Shown here: piece by piece, positions 35,317 through 47,929 of the stretch
How the letters are laid out: every line of letters begins with the position of its first letter
How positions within the stretch are numbered: the first letter of the stretch is position 1
Assembly: GCA_017590115.1 (NCBI GenBank)
Contig: JAGGNK010011225.1
Span: 993,387 to 1,057,386 of the forward strand
Direction: 5' to 3'
DNA length: 64,000 bases
From: Montifringilla adamsi
Taxonomy: Eukaryota; Chordata; Aves; Passeriformes; Passeridae
The notes under the pieces: generated by a model
What the model saw: the letters and a program-made list of their open reading frames with translations, nothing else
What the model was told of the DNA's origin: nothing
Databases searched by the model: none
Position numbers and translations under genes: made by a program

Positions 35317-38300
35317 CACAAGGATTTTGGGAACAACCTGACAGAAACCCTTGAGAGACAAATCAGACAATGATTAAGGGATGAATTAAGACACACGAGG
35401 CCAAACTGTGCTCCTGATTACTCCTATGGGGATCTCTGTCCAAAGGCATCTCTGTAAATGGATTTGTGGACAGAATCATATTTGCTCTGCCTGTGTTGCC
35501 AGATGTATTCAAGCTGATTCTGCCTTAAAAGCTGGGAGACTATGGGTTTAAGATGAAGTCTTAAGCCTGAGGTGCAATCTATTAGTATCTGAGGCCTTAG
35601 AAGTATGAAGTGGGTTTGGGGTGTTTTGTTATTGTTGTTATGGCTCTTTAAATTGACTACATCTTCTTAAGGCTGAAGTGTTAGAAATAAAGCCTTCTGT
35701 CTGCAGTGTTATATCCCTGCTTAATTGCTGACTGCCACCTGGAAATGCAAAATAGAACAAAAAGCAACAAAATGGAAATCTGAATTTTTCTACATTTCAG
35801 ACCCTTCTGTGGCTAGCAGAAGTAGGCATGCTTGTTCTAAAAAAGAAAAACAGTAACCACCAAGTGCATATGTATTACTGACCTTTGTCTCTAATTCATA
35901 ATCCAGGATCTACCATAACATTATAAACACTCTGCAACTGAAGAAATGTCCCTACTTACTCTGAAGTTATACTTAGAGATGTGTTCCTGGAAGACTTACA
36001 GATTGTCTGTGAGTAAACTGCAAACCCAGCTTGATTTTCTTGAATTACTGCAAATTTGGAATTATTTATTCCCTTTAAAAAAAAACCCCAAAAAGTAAAA
36101 TAAAAGCAAATTAAGCAGAAAAACATTGCTATTAGTGCAGTCACTTTTACATGTTGTAACTTGATGTAACCACAAGATCTGAGAGAAGTGTGTGGTCCTT
36201 ATGGGCACTGTCCTTTGGCCACTTCCTTAACTGGGCTAGAAGATAGTCTAAGACAGTGATTGAACAATATCCCTCAGGAGCTGAATGCTGACATTTAGTA
36301 AGTGATTATTTTAAAACTAAATGTTAGCTTTAACATGTTGCTAAGTTTCTATGAACTTTAGGCAATGCAACTTCAAACCAAAAATCTCTTTAATCTCAAA
36401 ATAAGGGTTGGGAAGAGCAGTGACCTGGCTTCAAAGGAGTTTCATAATACTGGCAATAAAGTAAAATGCAGTTCTCAATCACAGGTTGTAACAAGGTCTC
36501 TTCCAATCCTGCATGCCTTCAGGTGAGGAAAAATCATGTTAATATTTTGCATAATGACCTCTTGCTTACCAAGTAAGAGGGGGTTGGACTTCTTTTCTTT
36601 GAATATATGAAAACAGAAAACAGGAGAGGAATGAAGGGGAAAGGCAGTAACAATATGGTTTAGTGTTCAAGCTGACCAGGACTTAGAGAAGTGATTTTCA
36701 ATGCCAGGTTTGACAGCTTTAGCATCCACTGTTTCACTTCAGATTCTCTGTTTCCTCAGTGTTGTATAAGTAGAGAGCTCTTCTGAGCTATCCCAACTAT
36801 TTTGGGATCAGTTGCTGAATACATAGGAGAGAGGGAGAACTAGTGACAGAGCAGGGAGGGACGAAGATGGGTGAGATGAGGGAAATGTGACTTAGTTGTG
36901 AAAACTGGGAAAATTGAGGGGCTGTGACAAAAAACTTTGGAACGGAGTGAGTGTTAATGGATAGTGAGGGTGATAACCTCAGGAATTAGCACAAGAACTG
37001 AGAAAAAGTGGGGGAAAGAGTCACTGATGATTTGAAATATTACCAGCTTTTGAAAACCAAGGATAAGAAAAAGAAATAGGAAAAAGGGGAAAATCAGCAA
37101 AGAAATTTGAGTGAAAGCAAGGAAAATTAGAACAAGCCCCACCCCCCCATTATTATTATTTTTTTACAACTGTCTTTTGAACAGTAAAAATAGCAAAATG
37201 TTGTCCTTATAATGATTCATGAAGCCCTTCAAGATCATTATAGTGAAGGCTTAAGAGAAGAGCTGGCCAATATGAAAAGGATTCACAATCCATCTATCAT
37301 CATAAAATTATGAAAAGTGAAAAAAGCTTTCTTGTTTTTTATAACATATGTTTCTGCATAGATATACTGACTTTTAATAGCTGTGTAATGTAAATAACAA
37401 CAAATTCTTGACTTTCAGCACCTTATCTTCTTCCTGACTACTAGTTGTCCTCTTTAAAATGTGTAATTTGGGAAAATTATGCTCAAATAGGACGCTGTCA
37501 CTGACATGAATAGAAAACATTCTACATCATGACGAAGTTTTCCGTGTTTCTGGGAAAATGAAAACTGAAAATCTCTGCAAAATTTTAATGGCAAGTCTTA
37601 CCATACTATTTAATGGTATAATGGTGACTGATTTTAGTATGTTTGAAAATAGTGTTATGATATTGCTGGGAACAGGGATTGTTTATTCATGACAAAATTT
37701 CCCGTCTTCAACGTATCTTCAACATAAATTCCTGTCTTAGGCTTCAAATCGCTAATTGTGTAACTGATAAATGAATAATTAGACAAAATATAAATTGCCA
37801 CATCTCTGTGATAGCCTTTTTTGACTGAAGGATTCTCTCATGCTTCACAGTGAAGATGAAATTGTTCTTTAGCTTTTCTTTGTCCTCTTTCACCAGTATT
37901 AAAGCTGTTTTCAGACCAGAGCAGAAGTCACTTTTTTCTTTTTCAGGGTTTGTTTGCTTCTTCACAGGTGCCAATTTATGTGACAACTTTCTGAGTGTCT
38001 GTCCAAGTGTTTTTCTGCTTATGCAATCTGTTTCTGGCTATGGATTTCCATCTCAGCTGCAACATGTAGCTGTTTGGAGTACAGCCAGTTCTACCTGTCA
38101 ATGGACGAGGTATTTCTAGAAGTATCAGCTGCAAAGTTCTTGTATGAGATAACACCTCTGAAAGAAAAAAAAAAAAAACCAACAAAAACACAACAGAAAA
38201 ATAAAATACATATGATGGCTGAAAGAGGTTTTCTCTCTGAGCTGACAAGCATTTACACTACACTTTTATGTCTGTTTCTAAAGTGATGCTAATTCTACAA

Positions 38301-41300
38301 TTTGGTAAACATTTCTATGTGATGACACTATAAGCATGATGACAGTGGGTCTGATTGATAAATTTAGGTAAACAAATTTCAGCTGTGCTTAAATCATTCT
38401 GGGTCTAGCAACAGCTCTTACAGTTGACTCTCAATGGTGCTTTTAGGACAATTTTTATCATCATCTCGCACAGTAGATGCTGAGGTCCATATTTTGCATG
38501 ACTAGTGACTAAAACCTGTGCCTGCAAAGTATAAAGTATTATAACTGACATATGCCACAAGAAAGAAAAGAGAAAAGAGAAAACTGGGCTAAAATCAGAA
38601 ATGCAGTTCTTTGGGTCATGCTCCAAAAGAAAATATTTTTGATGAAGAATATTAATTTAATTACCACTGTTTGTTGTTTTTTTTTTTTTAATCTCATGCA
38701 TTGATGGAGTGTCAATGATTATAGTGCAAAGATACAAATCATCCAACTGTGCATTTAACACCCCTGCTCACTTTTTAGGTAATTCATTTGAACAGCAAAT
38801 ACACCTTATTTCTTCAATATCGGGTTTGACATGGAACAAATGATAAAAGCATGAGTGTAAGATACAGTATTAGATCTCCCTGTCCTTGTGGGTTAAGTAG
38901 AGAAGCACAATTATTACTAAGAAATCAATTTATCTGTAACTGCATGGAGTTGGCTTTTAGCGAACTTTTCAAGACTACTTAAAAGAAGATAATATATTCA
39001 TTGGAAAGAATGGATTTACTTCTACATTTTCTTAAGCTTCTCTCCAGGCAACTGCCTGACAATTTAATAATGATGAGATATTATTTCATGTTCTGCATTA
39101 GTATTTTTAGCACCAATATTTCTAATGATTGTCTTTTGTAATCACCATGTGAAGAATTTTCCTGAAATATCTGTGAGGTAATTTTTTAATCATTGTTTTC
39201 CTTAGGATGGATTTTATTTCTTTTGCAGTTCAGAGTAATTCACACAAAGTAAAAAGTTATTTTTAACTTTCAGAATAGAAGGTTCATTTCTGCATTACTC
39301 TTGTTTGATAGGCAGACCATTTTACATACTCAACAGTCAAAGGAAAATAAGTTTATTTTAATTTACCCTATTCAATTCTTGAAGAGTCAGTGGGGGTTTT
39401 ATTTTCACCTTCCAGATGAATCAAATTTATTATGAGTGTGAAAATGGCCATCCTGAGAAAAAAATAATCTCCAAATAATAACTTTGGGTAGCGCTCGCCA
39501 TTCTGGGAAAAAAAAAAAACAAAAAACTGTTTCTCATCTTTCTGAACTGTTTTCAGCTTTCTTTGATTTGTTTTCATTAGTCAGGCATCTTTTACCGCTT
39601 TACACTTGACCTTCCTAGATTAGCATTAAACCTTTTATTTAATAATATTTCCATCTGACCTCTTTTTTTCTTCACATCCTGATAATTGTGAAGGTCTAAA
39701 GATTTTTCTACAGGATTGTTCTTAATCTCTCACATGATGTTTCTGTAGTCTCTTAAGTAGCTTTTTTTTTTTCCCTTCTACAGGCTAACCTTCATATAAG
39801 CCCATCTTTAAATTCATTATGCATAATACAATGACAACTCAAAAATTCTCTTGTATGTAAATTATTAACATGAAAGACTATATTAGCTGAAGAAGACTGT
39901 AGTTGTGCTGCTGTGCTTTTAGTCTCTACTGTGTGTAAGTAATTGCATTTCCTCAATATGATCATTGCAAGCTATAGAGAGCAAGTTAAAATGGACAAAA
40001 CCTGGAAACTGACTGACTAAAATTAAGCCTTTAAATCAATATCTAAACATCAATTAAAATATCCTTTTTTTGAAGTTGAAGAGCTGTATTAGAATTAATG
40101 AACAAAAAATTATCTCAAATTAAGGCTCATTTGATTTAATGCCTTCTTATTATGAAGAAGTGAGCATTTTAGAAGTGAGCATCCCAATTTCTATCTGTTT
40201 AAAATAGTGATCTATGCTTCTTCTGAAAGATGTACTTATGTGTTATTAATCAGACTTACCAAAAGAAAAATGTCACAGTAATATTATTGAGCAGTATTTT
40301 TAAAAGTGACACTTCAATCTTCACTGTTACTAAACAAACAATTATTTTGATATTACTCATTCAGTAAATAATAATTAAACATTGGTGGCTGGCTCCATTT
40401 GTCAGGTATGGACATGCTGCATCAGGGGGCAGTATATGCACTTTTATACCTTGGGGACTTTCCATACTTGAGGCCCACAGCTGTCATCTGCCTTTTCAGC
40501 ACATCCCAATGAGATCTCTTTAGTGAGGACCATGACTTTTGTTTTTTCTATGAGAAAACATTCCTTTGCTGTTGGTGTGTGCCTGGGCCAGTAGAAAGTA
40601 TAGACAACCCTCTTCTGCTTGCTTTCTGTGGCTTCTGACTCACTCTTGGTACTTCCACCTTACTTAGGCAAGCTCGTGGACTTAGGTGAAATTGGTATAG
40701 GTGTCCCATGAGTTTAAACCCTCTTATTCACTCAGGTCAGTGTTTGATTGGGAGTGATTGGCATCCTTTGGTCCACACGTTCAATGCCGATGTCATGTGA
40801 TGACTTACAGGGAACAATGCATTGTACATGTTGGTCAGAGAGTGAAGGAAAGATAATGTAAGAATTAACTTTATAGCTAATTTTCAAAATGCCCTGATGC
40901 TTGAAATTTCATTAAAAAAAAAAGATTTTGTGAACTTGTGTGCTGATTTATTTTTTGGAGAAGTTGCTCCTTGGGAAAGTTGGATTTTTTTCTAAGTTTT
41001 GATAAAACTTAAGGTGGAAGTAAGATAGTTGATGGGATATAAAGCAAGTTCTGTGCTTTAGGGACCTTTTTATTCCCACACTGTATATAGCAATGGAATT
41101 GCAGGAAGATTACAAAAACACAATGTAAGTAAAAAGTAAGTGCCAAAAATCAGAGGGTAGAAAATGCTTTTCTTAACAGAAAATCTTACCAGGAACCAAA
41201 TAAATTGATTTACTGAACTTGTATCTTTATTATCTATCTAACTGAATGTCTCAGACTAGACTTTACATAAGCATGTTGTACTTACAGAAACAATTAATAG

Positions 41301-41729
41301 ACCCATGTGAGTTATAACCGGAACTCTTGCATTATTCTCATCTGTTAAAGTGCAATTTGGATAAAATCTTGTACTTCAATTTAGCTGTAAATCAGGTATT
41401 ACTGTACAAAGTTTCAGTTCTTATACAACCTCCTGGGCTGGGATTTTGACTGTTTTAATCCTGCACTGCAATGAGTTTACGTAATTGTAAATGTTATATT
41501 TATTCCTGGAGCACTCATTCCTGTAGGAGTATAAATACTCAAAATGTGTTCACAAGGAATTAATGTACTCAAATTTCAATCCGATCTGAGCTACCAATAG
41601 AGTATAGGAAATGTTCTTGCTTTTTCACTCTTCAACTTCTTTCTCTGCTTATAAGGAATTTGGGCCTTTTTAGGTCGATCATATAGGAACTATTCACTAG
41701 GGTTGATTAAAAGAAAAATGTACATTATT
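35317..41729. other. Long AT-rich stretch without a recognised gene
   Basis: About 6.4 kb without a recognised gene or named repeat. Open frames reach 89-90 codons (37850-38119 plus, 37976-38248 minus) and overlap on opposite strands. A purine-rich tract is at 36820-37140. A block at about 40390-40800 is less AT-rich than its neighbours but gave no match from memory. Confidence 0.5.
36820..37140. repeat. Purine-rich tract on the plus strand
   Basis: About 320 bp dominated by A and G (phrases such as 'aggataagaaaaagaaatag'), ending in a C run and an ATT-rich stretch near 37146-37163. The Phe/Leu-rich minus-strand frame in it is an effect of this composition, not a gene. Confidence 0.6.
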
Positions 41730-42155
41730 ACACAGATTCAGTAACATAGGATAACAGGTTGAAAGGCCCAGGCCGTATTCTAGTGCACCTCATATTCTGA
41801 AAGCTTGGTTGTTCAGGAGGGTGTCCAGTTGAGTTCTGCATACCTCAAAGCATGGACACTGGACACTCCACAACCCCTTTGGCAATCTGTTCCATTGCTC
41901 AATCATAGTCACAGGAAATAAAATTACTTTTTCTTGCATTTAAATGTAATTTCTTGTGCTGTCATGGGCACTATGGAGGAGAGTCTGGCTTCATCTTTTT
42001 ACTATCCACCATCAGGTATTTATACACACTGGTAAGATCCCCTGTGAGGCCCCAGGTTAAACAATCCCAGCTCTCTCTCTCTGATATATCTCCATGTATT
42101 GGATGATCTGGTGACTTACATGCTTTTGTGTCACCTGTTCCAGTCCACTAATACG
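41730..42155 (-). mobile_element. CR1 LINE 3' fragment, 5'-truncated
   Basis: Antisense CR1 on the plus strand: degraded terminal repeats ('acacagattcagtaacatag'), 'ttgttcaggagggtgtccag', 'ctccacaacccctttggcaa', 'tctgttccattgctcaatca', 'aatttcttgtgctgtcatgg', 'atcaggtatttatacacact' and 'taagatcccctgtgaggccc'. The order matches the 3' UTR followed by the end of ORF2 in reverse. Substitutions and gaps are numerous, making this one of the older copies. No coding capacity remains. Confidence 0.85.
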
Positions 42156-44848
42156 AAGCTGCTTTCCTAGAATGACAGCCATATCATTAGATGATCCTTC
42201 TGAAGTGATATAATTCTCCTTTTTCTGCTTACCTTTTGAAAAGAAGGACACATGAAAGGAAAAACTATAAAAGCAGTGTTGGAAGAGGAAAAGATAACCT
42301 GTCAAAATAATTTCTCTAATGTTACTCCAGGTAAATACTAATCACCAATCACAGTGAAAACCATTGTATGAGGAGAAGGATGAACTTTCCTCCTTCTCTG
42401 GTCCCTTAGTTAGTCATTAATCAAGGTTTAGATCCTACAAAGTTTACCATCTATGGCTATCTGAAGACTTGCTTTCAAAGAAGATGCACTGCACGTGTAT
42501 GCCTGTAAGTTTCCCTACCACAGAAGAAATCAATCAAACCTTATAATTCTTAAGGTCACTAGCAAGTCTTAGCGAAGTGAAAGTAACCAGGATTTTCTAT
42601 TGTCTTCTCCTTTAATGAACCAGTTGTTCTCAGAAACACAGGGGCTTCCTTTTACTTCTCTGAGTGTCCATTTATGTACAGCAAATTTTATTGCTGCTGT
42701 TATCATCACTAATGTTTCAGGTTATTATTGATTTCTTCTGAGTTGCTATCATCCCAGAGTTTCACCACTGGAGTTTCTAGTCCACAGATAGGAAACTGGG
42801 AAGAAATTGTCTTTCCCAGATGGGAGCTTGGTAACTGGAGAGCTTATTAAGCTCAAAGACAAAGCTGCTTAGCTCCACAGTCAGGGGGGTTGTGGAATTG
42901 TAAGGCATCTGGAAATCATTTGTCTTATTTATATCAAAGCTTTTTATGGAGTCAGCATTGTGCTGTGGAGCACCTAGATACTGTAGAGTCAGCGTTCCAA
43001 CATAAGACTCTCCTAGTAAAATATTTTCAGCTGAATCTACCACCTCATTGCATTGAGATAGAATTATTACAGAAGTGTATTTCATGAACTGTGCAATTCA
43101 TGGGCAATGAAATTTTAATCCAGCTTCACAGTAATTCTGATAACTGTGAGGATTTCATCTTAATTTTATATCCATGCCACCTTGAATCCGGGCATATGCC
43201 TATGGAGAGAGATCAATTAGATTTAATATTAGCTGACAGGGGCAGACATGAGAATAAGAGGAACAAAGCTAATTGAGAAGTTTAGGGGTTGACCCAAACC
43301 TTTCCAATGTTCTTATCCATTACTCTGTGAAAGAGAATGGTATATTGTGCACACAGCTTGAATACAGTAATCAACAGTTTCCTGGTTGAGAATTACACTA
43401 ATGAAAATAAATTTCAAGTGACATATTAGCTGGAAACATCAGTGTGTGTGCTTAGGCCAGACAAATTCATTCAAAATGTAGGCAATGGGAACAAATGCCA
43501 GCTGTATCTCTAGCCCTGCATAAATAGCAAAATAAATTAAATGGCTTGCTAGGGGTTTCCAAGGTGTCTGTGAGTATCGCCTCTTTTGATTCAACGAGGT
43601 AGCTGTCAAGTCATGGTGCTCTCCAGATGGCTTACTGATCACCAGGAGGTGCCCAAAGCACATCCTCAGTGCTTGCAGTTGAGTTGTCATGGGTAGAATG
43701 ACTACTCTTAACAGAATGAGCAACACATCAGTTTTTAAGCTGAATCTGGACACCTGCCCAGCGTACACACTTCGTGTGACTTTCACCTCAAAGGGAAGAC
43801 AAGGAGTTTTTAAAACTCCTATGTAGTTTTCCTTGAGTATATGCAATTATAATCAATATTTTGTTTTCCCCAGCTCACAATTTCTCCAGAAATCCACAAT
43901 TCCACCTCCTTTATCATGCTATTTCAGAGTGTAAATTGTTGATGTACTGTCAAACACCAGTTCTACTGACCCAGTTGCAGAACCAGTTGCTTGCTCTAAG
44001 TTAGTAGAGACCTGGGGAAAGCTCAGGGTTAGCATCCAGCAATCAATATATTGCTGCTTATTCATGCAGACCAGTTTACATATCTTCTTGCTACTTTTCT
44101 ATCTTATTTTTCAAATCTATAAGATTTTTTTCCCCTCACTCATTTATCTTCTCCTTTGGATTTTTCCCCCATTTTGAATAGCACAGTTTTAAGGTGTGGT
44201 TGATGCTCTTTGCCAGAGCTATTTTTCATTCCTGTTCTGAACATAGAAATATTGGCAATAGCAAGTTTTTTGTTTGTGTTTCAGGTATGTACATCAAAAA
44301 TATAAACGTAGGTCTATAAGTTGGTCACCTTGTGGATACACTGTTGCTTATTACTTATTCCTGGTGGACTGCACCATGCAGAACCAGCCTTTTCCCTAAG
44401 TATCTCCATATCTGCAAAAGATGGCCTTTAAAAGTGTCAATTTAAAGTCTTGCAATTCCTTTTACTTCTAGGTACAAATGATGTTACTTTTCAAGTGGGA
44501 ACCTTCTCATGTAACTGAGGTAGACAGTTGGGAAGGGTGGGGCTCCTCATAGTTCTATCCATAGCAGCACTCATTTCAGAAGGGTTCCATTTGGATTTTT
44601 AATGGGGAAACAAATGGGGAACCAAATGGGAAACCAAAAAACCAAATTTTTAATGGGGAACCAAAAATGTCCCAATTTTGTATGCCCCTATAAATTTTAC
44701 TTATAGAAGAATCTTCCTGTGTTTTCAGTGTGTGTGCAAACCAGATCCAAACCAGGGCATATTTGAGCTTCTACTCAACTGCCTAAAATTGGTCTACTGA
44801 ATTAAGTCATCTAGTCACTTATATGGGACAGTGATTTTTGTTGTAAGC
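42156..44848. other. AT-rich DNA without a recognised gene
   Basis: Holds the longest ATG-started open frame of the window (135 codons, minus, 43439-43846) and a 102-codon minus frame (42777-43085). I recognise no domain, and the lengths are near what chance gives for this composition. A short internal repetition of 'tttttaatggggaa' occurs at 44597 and 44647. Confidence 0.5.
43439..43846 (-). other. Longest open frame, probably chance
   Basis: A 135-codon minus-strand frame. It has a moderately hydrophobic stretch near its middle and another toward the C-terminus (around residues 104-127), but no signal peptide, repeat or family motif that I recognise. There is no core promoter I can point to, and no CpG-rich region nearby. 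With stop codons at about 7 percent of codons in such AT-rich DNA, one frame of this size in 64 kb is not surprising. It could also hide a conserved non-coding element. Confidence 0.1.
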
Positions 44849-44945
44849 TGTAATGCGTTGAACCAGGCTGGATGCCAGGTGCCTGCCAACACTGCTCTAT
44901 CACTCCCCGCCTCAGCTGGGCAGGGGAGAAAAAGTAAAATTATAT
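44849..44945 (-). mobile_element. LTR end fragment (ERVL-like), truncated
   Basis: The plus strand begins 'tgtaatgcgttgaaccaggc' and continues 'ctctatcactcccc', 'gcctcagctgggcagggga' and 'gaaaaagtaaaatta'. This resembles the antisense U5 terminus of a bird LTR family that ends with a CAGCTGGGTTCAAC-type motif. Only about 100 bp is recognisable. The rest of the LTR (R and U3) is absent, so it is a truncated remnant or an independent deletion product. Confidence 0.5.
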
Positions 44946-45420
44946 AAATACTTTGGCAATGTAGAAAGCCATCTTCTTTGTCTCCAAAGAGTAGAGTTTC
45001 TTTCATTCAAAAGCGTGGGTAGCTGCAGATTAGGAAATCTGTGACATGGAAAAGGGAAAAAATTCATTTCCATGAGAAATTCCCTATATAGTTCTCACAA
45101 TCAGAAAATAATGTCTTGAATTGTGGGGTGTGTCTGGAGCACCTTATTTTAAAAATATTGATTATTTTATCTTTTGAGGATTTGTCAATTCCTTTTTTAA
45201 ACTCATTTTTATGTTTGGCCTCCACATTCCACAGGAGTTTGCATTGCAGTTACCCTTCCTTTTGATGAAAAATAAATCCTGTTAATTTACTTTAAACTTG
45301 CTGTGTAGTGATTTCATTGATCATTTACATGTTCTTGTCTCAGAAGAAACAGCAAAAATCATTCCTGGCTTAGTTTCTCCACATCATTCAATGCTTTATT
45401 AACTTCCCACAGGTTTTTTT
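44946..45420. other. AT-rich DNA without a recognised gene
   Basis: Nothing recognised. Confidence 0.5.
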
Positions 45421-45443
45421 TTGTTTGTTTGTTTTGTGTTTGG
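45421..45443. repeat. T/G low-complexity run
   Basis: (TTTG)n-like sequence leading into the tandem duplication. Confidence 0.8.
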
Positions 45444-45659
45444 TGGGTTTTTGGTTTTTGGGTGGTTTTTTTTTTTTGGTTTGGTTTATTTATTTTATTT
45501 TATTTTTTGGGGGGGGTTGTATTTTTTTTAAACTTAACTATATAGTTTTCCTGGGTTTTTGGTTTTTGGGTGGTTTTTTTTTTTTGGTTTGGTTTATTTA
45601 TTTTATTTTATTTTTTGGGGGGGGTTGTATTTTTTTTAAACTTAACTATATAGTTTTCC
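45444..45659. repeat. Perfect 108-bp tandem duplication, 2 copies
   Basis: Unit 1 (45444-45551) and unit 2 (45552-45659) are identical base for base as read, including their long T and G homopolymers. Each contains a T12 run, a 'ttatttattttattttattt' block, a G8 run and 'aaacttaactatatagtttt'. Because 108 is a multiple of three, the open frame across it (45425-45736) repeats 36 codons. The Phe/Gly/Trp composition is low-complexity and is not a protein gene. Confidence 0.97.
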
Positions 45660-47109
45660 TCACATCTGATCACTCAATAATTTGGCTGTTTACCATCCCT
45701 CTTCTAGTCCTTTTGCATACTCTTTGTATACGCTGATAAGAATTAGGCATATCATAGTTTCCCCAGTATCAGATTGACACTTGTGATTGCTGGTTTTTAA
45801 AAACTATTGCAAATATTCTATTTGTCCTTCTTTGGCGAAACTTCGAATTTTCAAAAGGTTCAGGATAGCAAGATATATTTTTTAATCAGTAGAGTAGGTC
45901 ACTGTAGATGTTAATGTTATTTTTCCATGCGTGTTATATGCACTTTTCTATGTTTAATTTAATCTGCTCCTTCTTTTATCTCTGTCTTATCTCTCAGCTC
46001 CAGAAGTACTGCTTGAAGATTTTATTTTGAAGGTCCTGAATAATATCCATCTTCCCAAGTCATCCCTTTTCCCAGATCATATATAAAGATGTTGAGGTGA
46101 GCAGGCTGATATATGATCTTCCTGGTAACCACTTTTCTTCATCCACAGAGAGTAGTTATATAATTTTGCCCTACAATCATTTTTTAAAATAAATTAAAAG
46201 AGGCCTTTCCTTTATCCCCGGAGAGCTCATATTTTAAAGAAACTTTAATGACTTGAATTTTAATTTTTTTTGAAAACCCAAGTATGGAGTATCTGTTGAT
46301 TGTTTATAAATGACGCTTAATGAAGTTTTCTCAGCACCTGACTTTAAAATTGAAGAAAATAACCCTAGAATATGCTTTGTGAATCCATTAATGGACACTT
46401 GGATTTGTGTCCTGAAGAATTTGGAAACACTGCTTCTGTGGAACAATCTCAATTGTAGAATATTGCTGAGGATTGAATCATCAGTCCCCAGCACAACCCC
46501 TTGCAGATTTAGGCATACTGGTGAATAAATATAGGTATAACAGACTTTAGTCTGAAAAACACCTGTCTTTAGGTGTGGAAGAAGAAGTAATTTGCTGTCC
46601 CATTTAATAATGTGGTGCCCTGCCATGAGTCAGGCTCAAAACCAATCTTATTACTTGTAGGTGGAAAATAATAATTGAGGGATAGCAAAATTATGTCATC
46701 TGTAAACCATAACTCTTTAGGGTAGAACTGTGCCCTAGAGTCATAGCTTAAAAATTACAAAGAACTTGTTTTATACGGGATGCTTTGTGTGTGTGTGATA
46801 TTCCTGGGAAAACAGAGGGCAGTATTTATGGATATGTGCCAGTGATGGATCATGTAAATGCATTATCATTTGACAATCAGGGACTGCTGAGAGCAAGGTC
46901 TTGGGGCATTTAATGCTTTTGAAGGATCATTAAATTTTGCAACCAAATGTTTTTGATCCACTGGCATTAGGTTACTCAAATAATGACAATATTTTAAAGT
47001 GCATTAGTCATTGCTCATTTAAGACCTTGATAATAATTCAAGCATAATAAAAATTGGACAATCCTCAGGCACTGTCTCACCTTTTAGAGCAGGAAAAATT
47101 TGGTTTTTT

Positions 47110-47111
<2 letters not shown>
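45660..47111. other. AT-rich DNA without a recognised gene
   Basis: Includes a 130-codon minus frame at 46234-46626 overlapping a 72-codon plus frame; neither is recognised. A short GT run is at 46787-46798. Confidence 0.5.

Positions 47112-47143
<32 letters not shown>
47112..47143. repeat. Poly(T) tract, 32 T
   Basis: Uninterrupted run of 32 T, preceded by shorter T runs broken by GG. Confidence 0.95.
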
Positions 47144-47888
47144 CTCTGTAGGATGCTTTGTTGCTGATTAACATGCAATGAGAACAAATGGCTTGCAAGT
47201 GGTAGTAGTGTTTACTTAACTGAGCTCTACAATTGTCCTGCAGTGCTAAGGTGCCAAGCATATGGCAGGCAACTGTTAATTAAGCAAAGCACTTTGATTA
47301 ATATGTACCCTTTCCAATATTCTGCACAATTTACTTGATCTCTACTAACTAAAACAATGACATTTATTCAAGTGTCTACTATTTTCACTGGCAGTTTTGC
47401 AAGCTTTCAGCCTGTTTCATGCACCAGCAATTTCTTTAGAGGTGGCAATCCTTCAGAGACAGCTGGGGTTGAAAGGTGCTATCTTTCCCTTATGTAAGTT
47501 CTTCTTAAACCTGGATTTAAATCCTAAAATCTCAAGATGATTCTGGTGGACAGGTAAGAAATTCAGACACGTATAGAACTTTCAATATATATAAGCACCC
47601 AAAAAAAAACAAAGCAGCAATCCACCTCTAGATTTCCCTCATCTTATTTTTGATGCAATGGAAATGTCCAGCTTAGAAATCTAGTGGCCATACACAGCCT
47701 TTGTAATTAAGTAGTAGAGGGAGAATCACCTCTCTCTTTGCAAGTGTCTCAAATGTGAATATGCACATAATGACTGTTGTGGGTTTCTTCGTCAAGCCAA
47801 AATATTGTTTGAAATTAGTATGGAATGGAGCTTGTGGGGTATTATAATTTCTAACCTGTGACTTATATATTTAAGAAGGTATATTTAA

Positions 47889-47929
47889 GGTATATTTAAG
47901 AATGTCACATAGACATTCTTAAATATACC
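47889..47929. repeat. Perfect hairpin, 18-bp arms with 5-nt loop
   Basis: The left arm ggtatatttaagaatgtc (47889-47906) is the exact reverse complement of 47912-47929, separated by acata. The core TATATTTAAG also occurs in direct orientation at 47867-47876 and 47880-47889, just upstream. A template switch during replication explains such a structure well. Confidence 0.97.

Noticed and set aside
43439..43846. 135-codon minus-strand open frame as a gene
   Set aside because: Length is close to the chance expectation for the longest frame in 64 kb of AT-rich DNA; no recognised domain or promoter context.
45425..45736. Repeated 36-residue Phe/Gly/Trp protein
   Set aside because: It is a translation of a low-complexity 108-bp tandem DNA duplication.
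46234..46626. 130-codon minus-strand open frame as a gene
   Set aside because: No recognisable motif, overlaps an antisense frame, and within chance length.
47019..47261. Lys-run containing minus-strand frame
   Set aside because: The Lys run is the 32-base T tract read in reverse.
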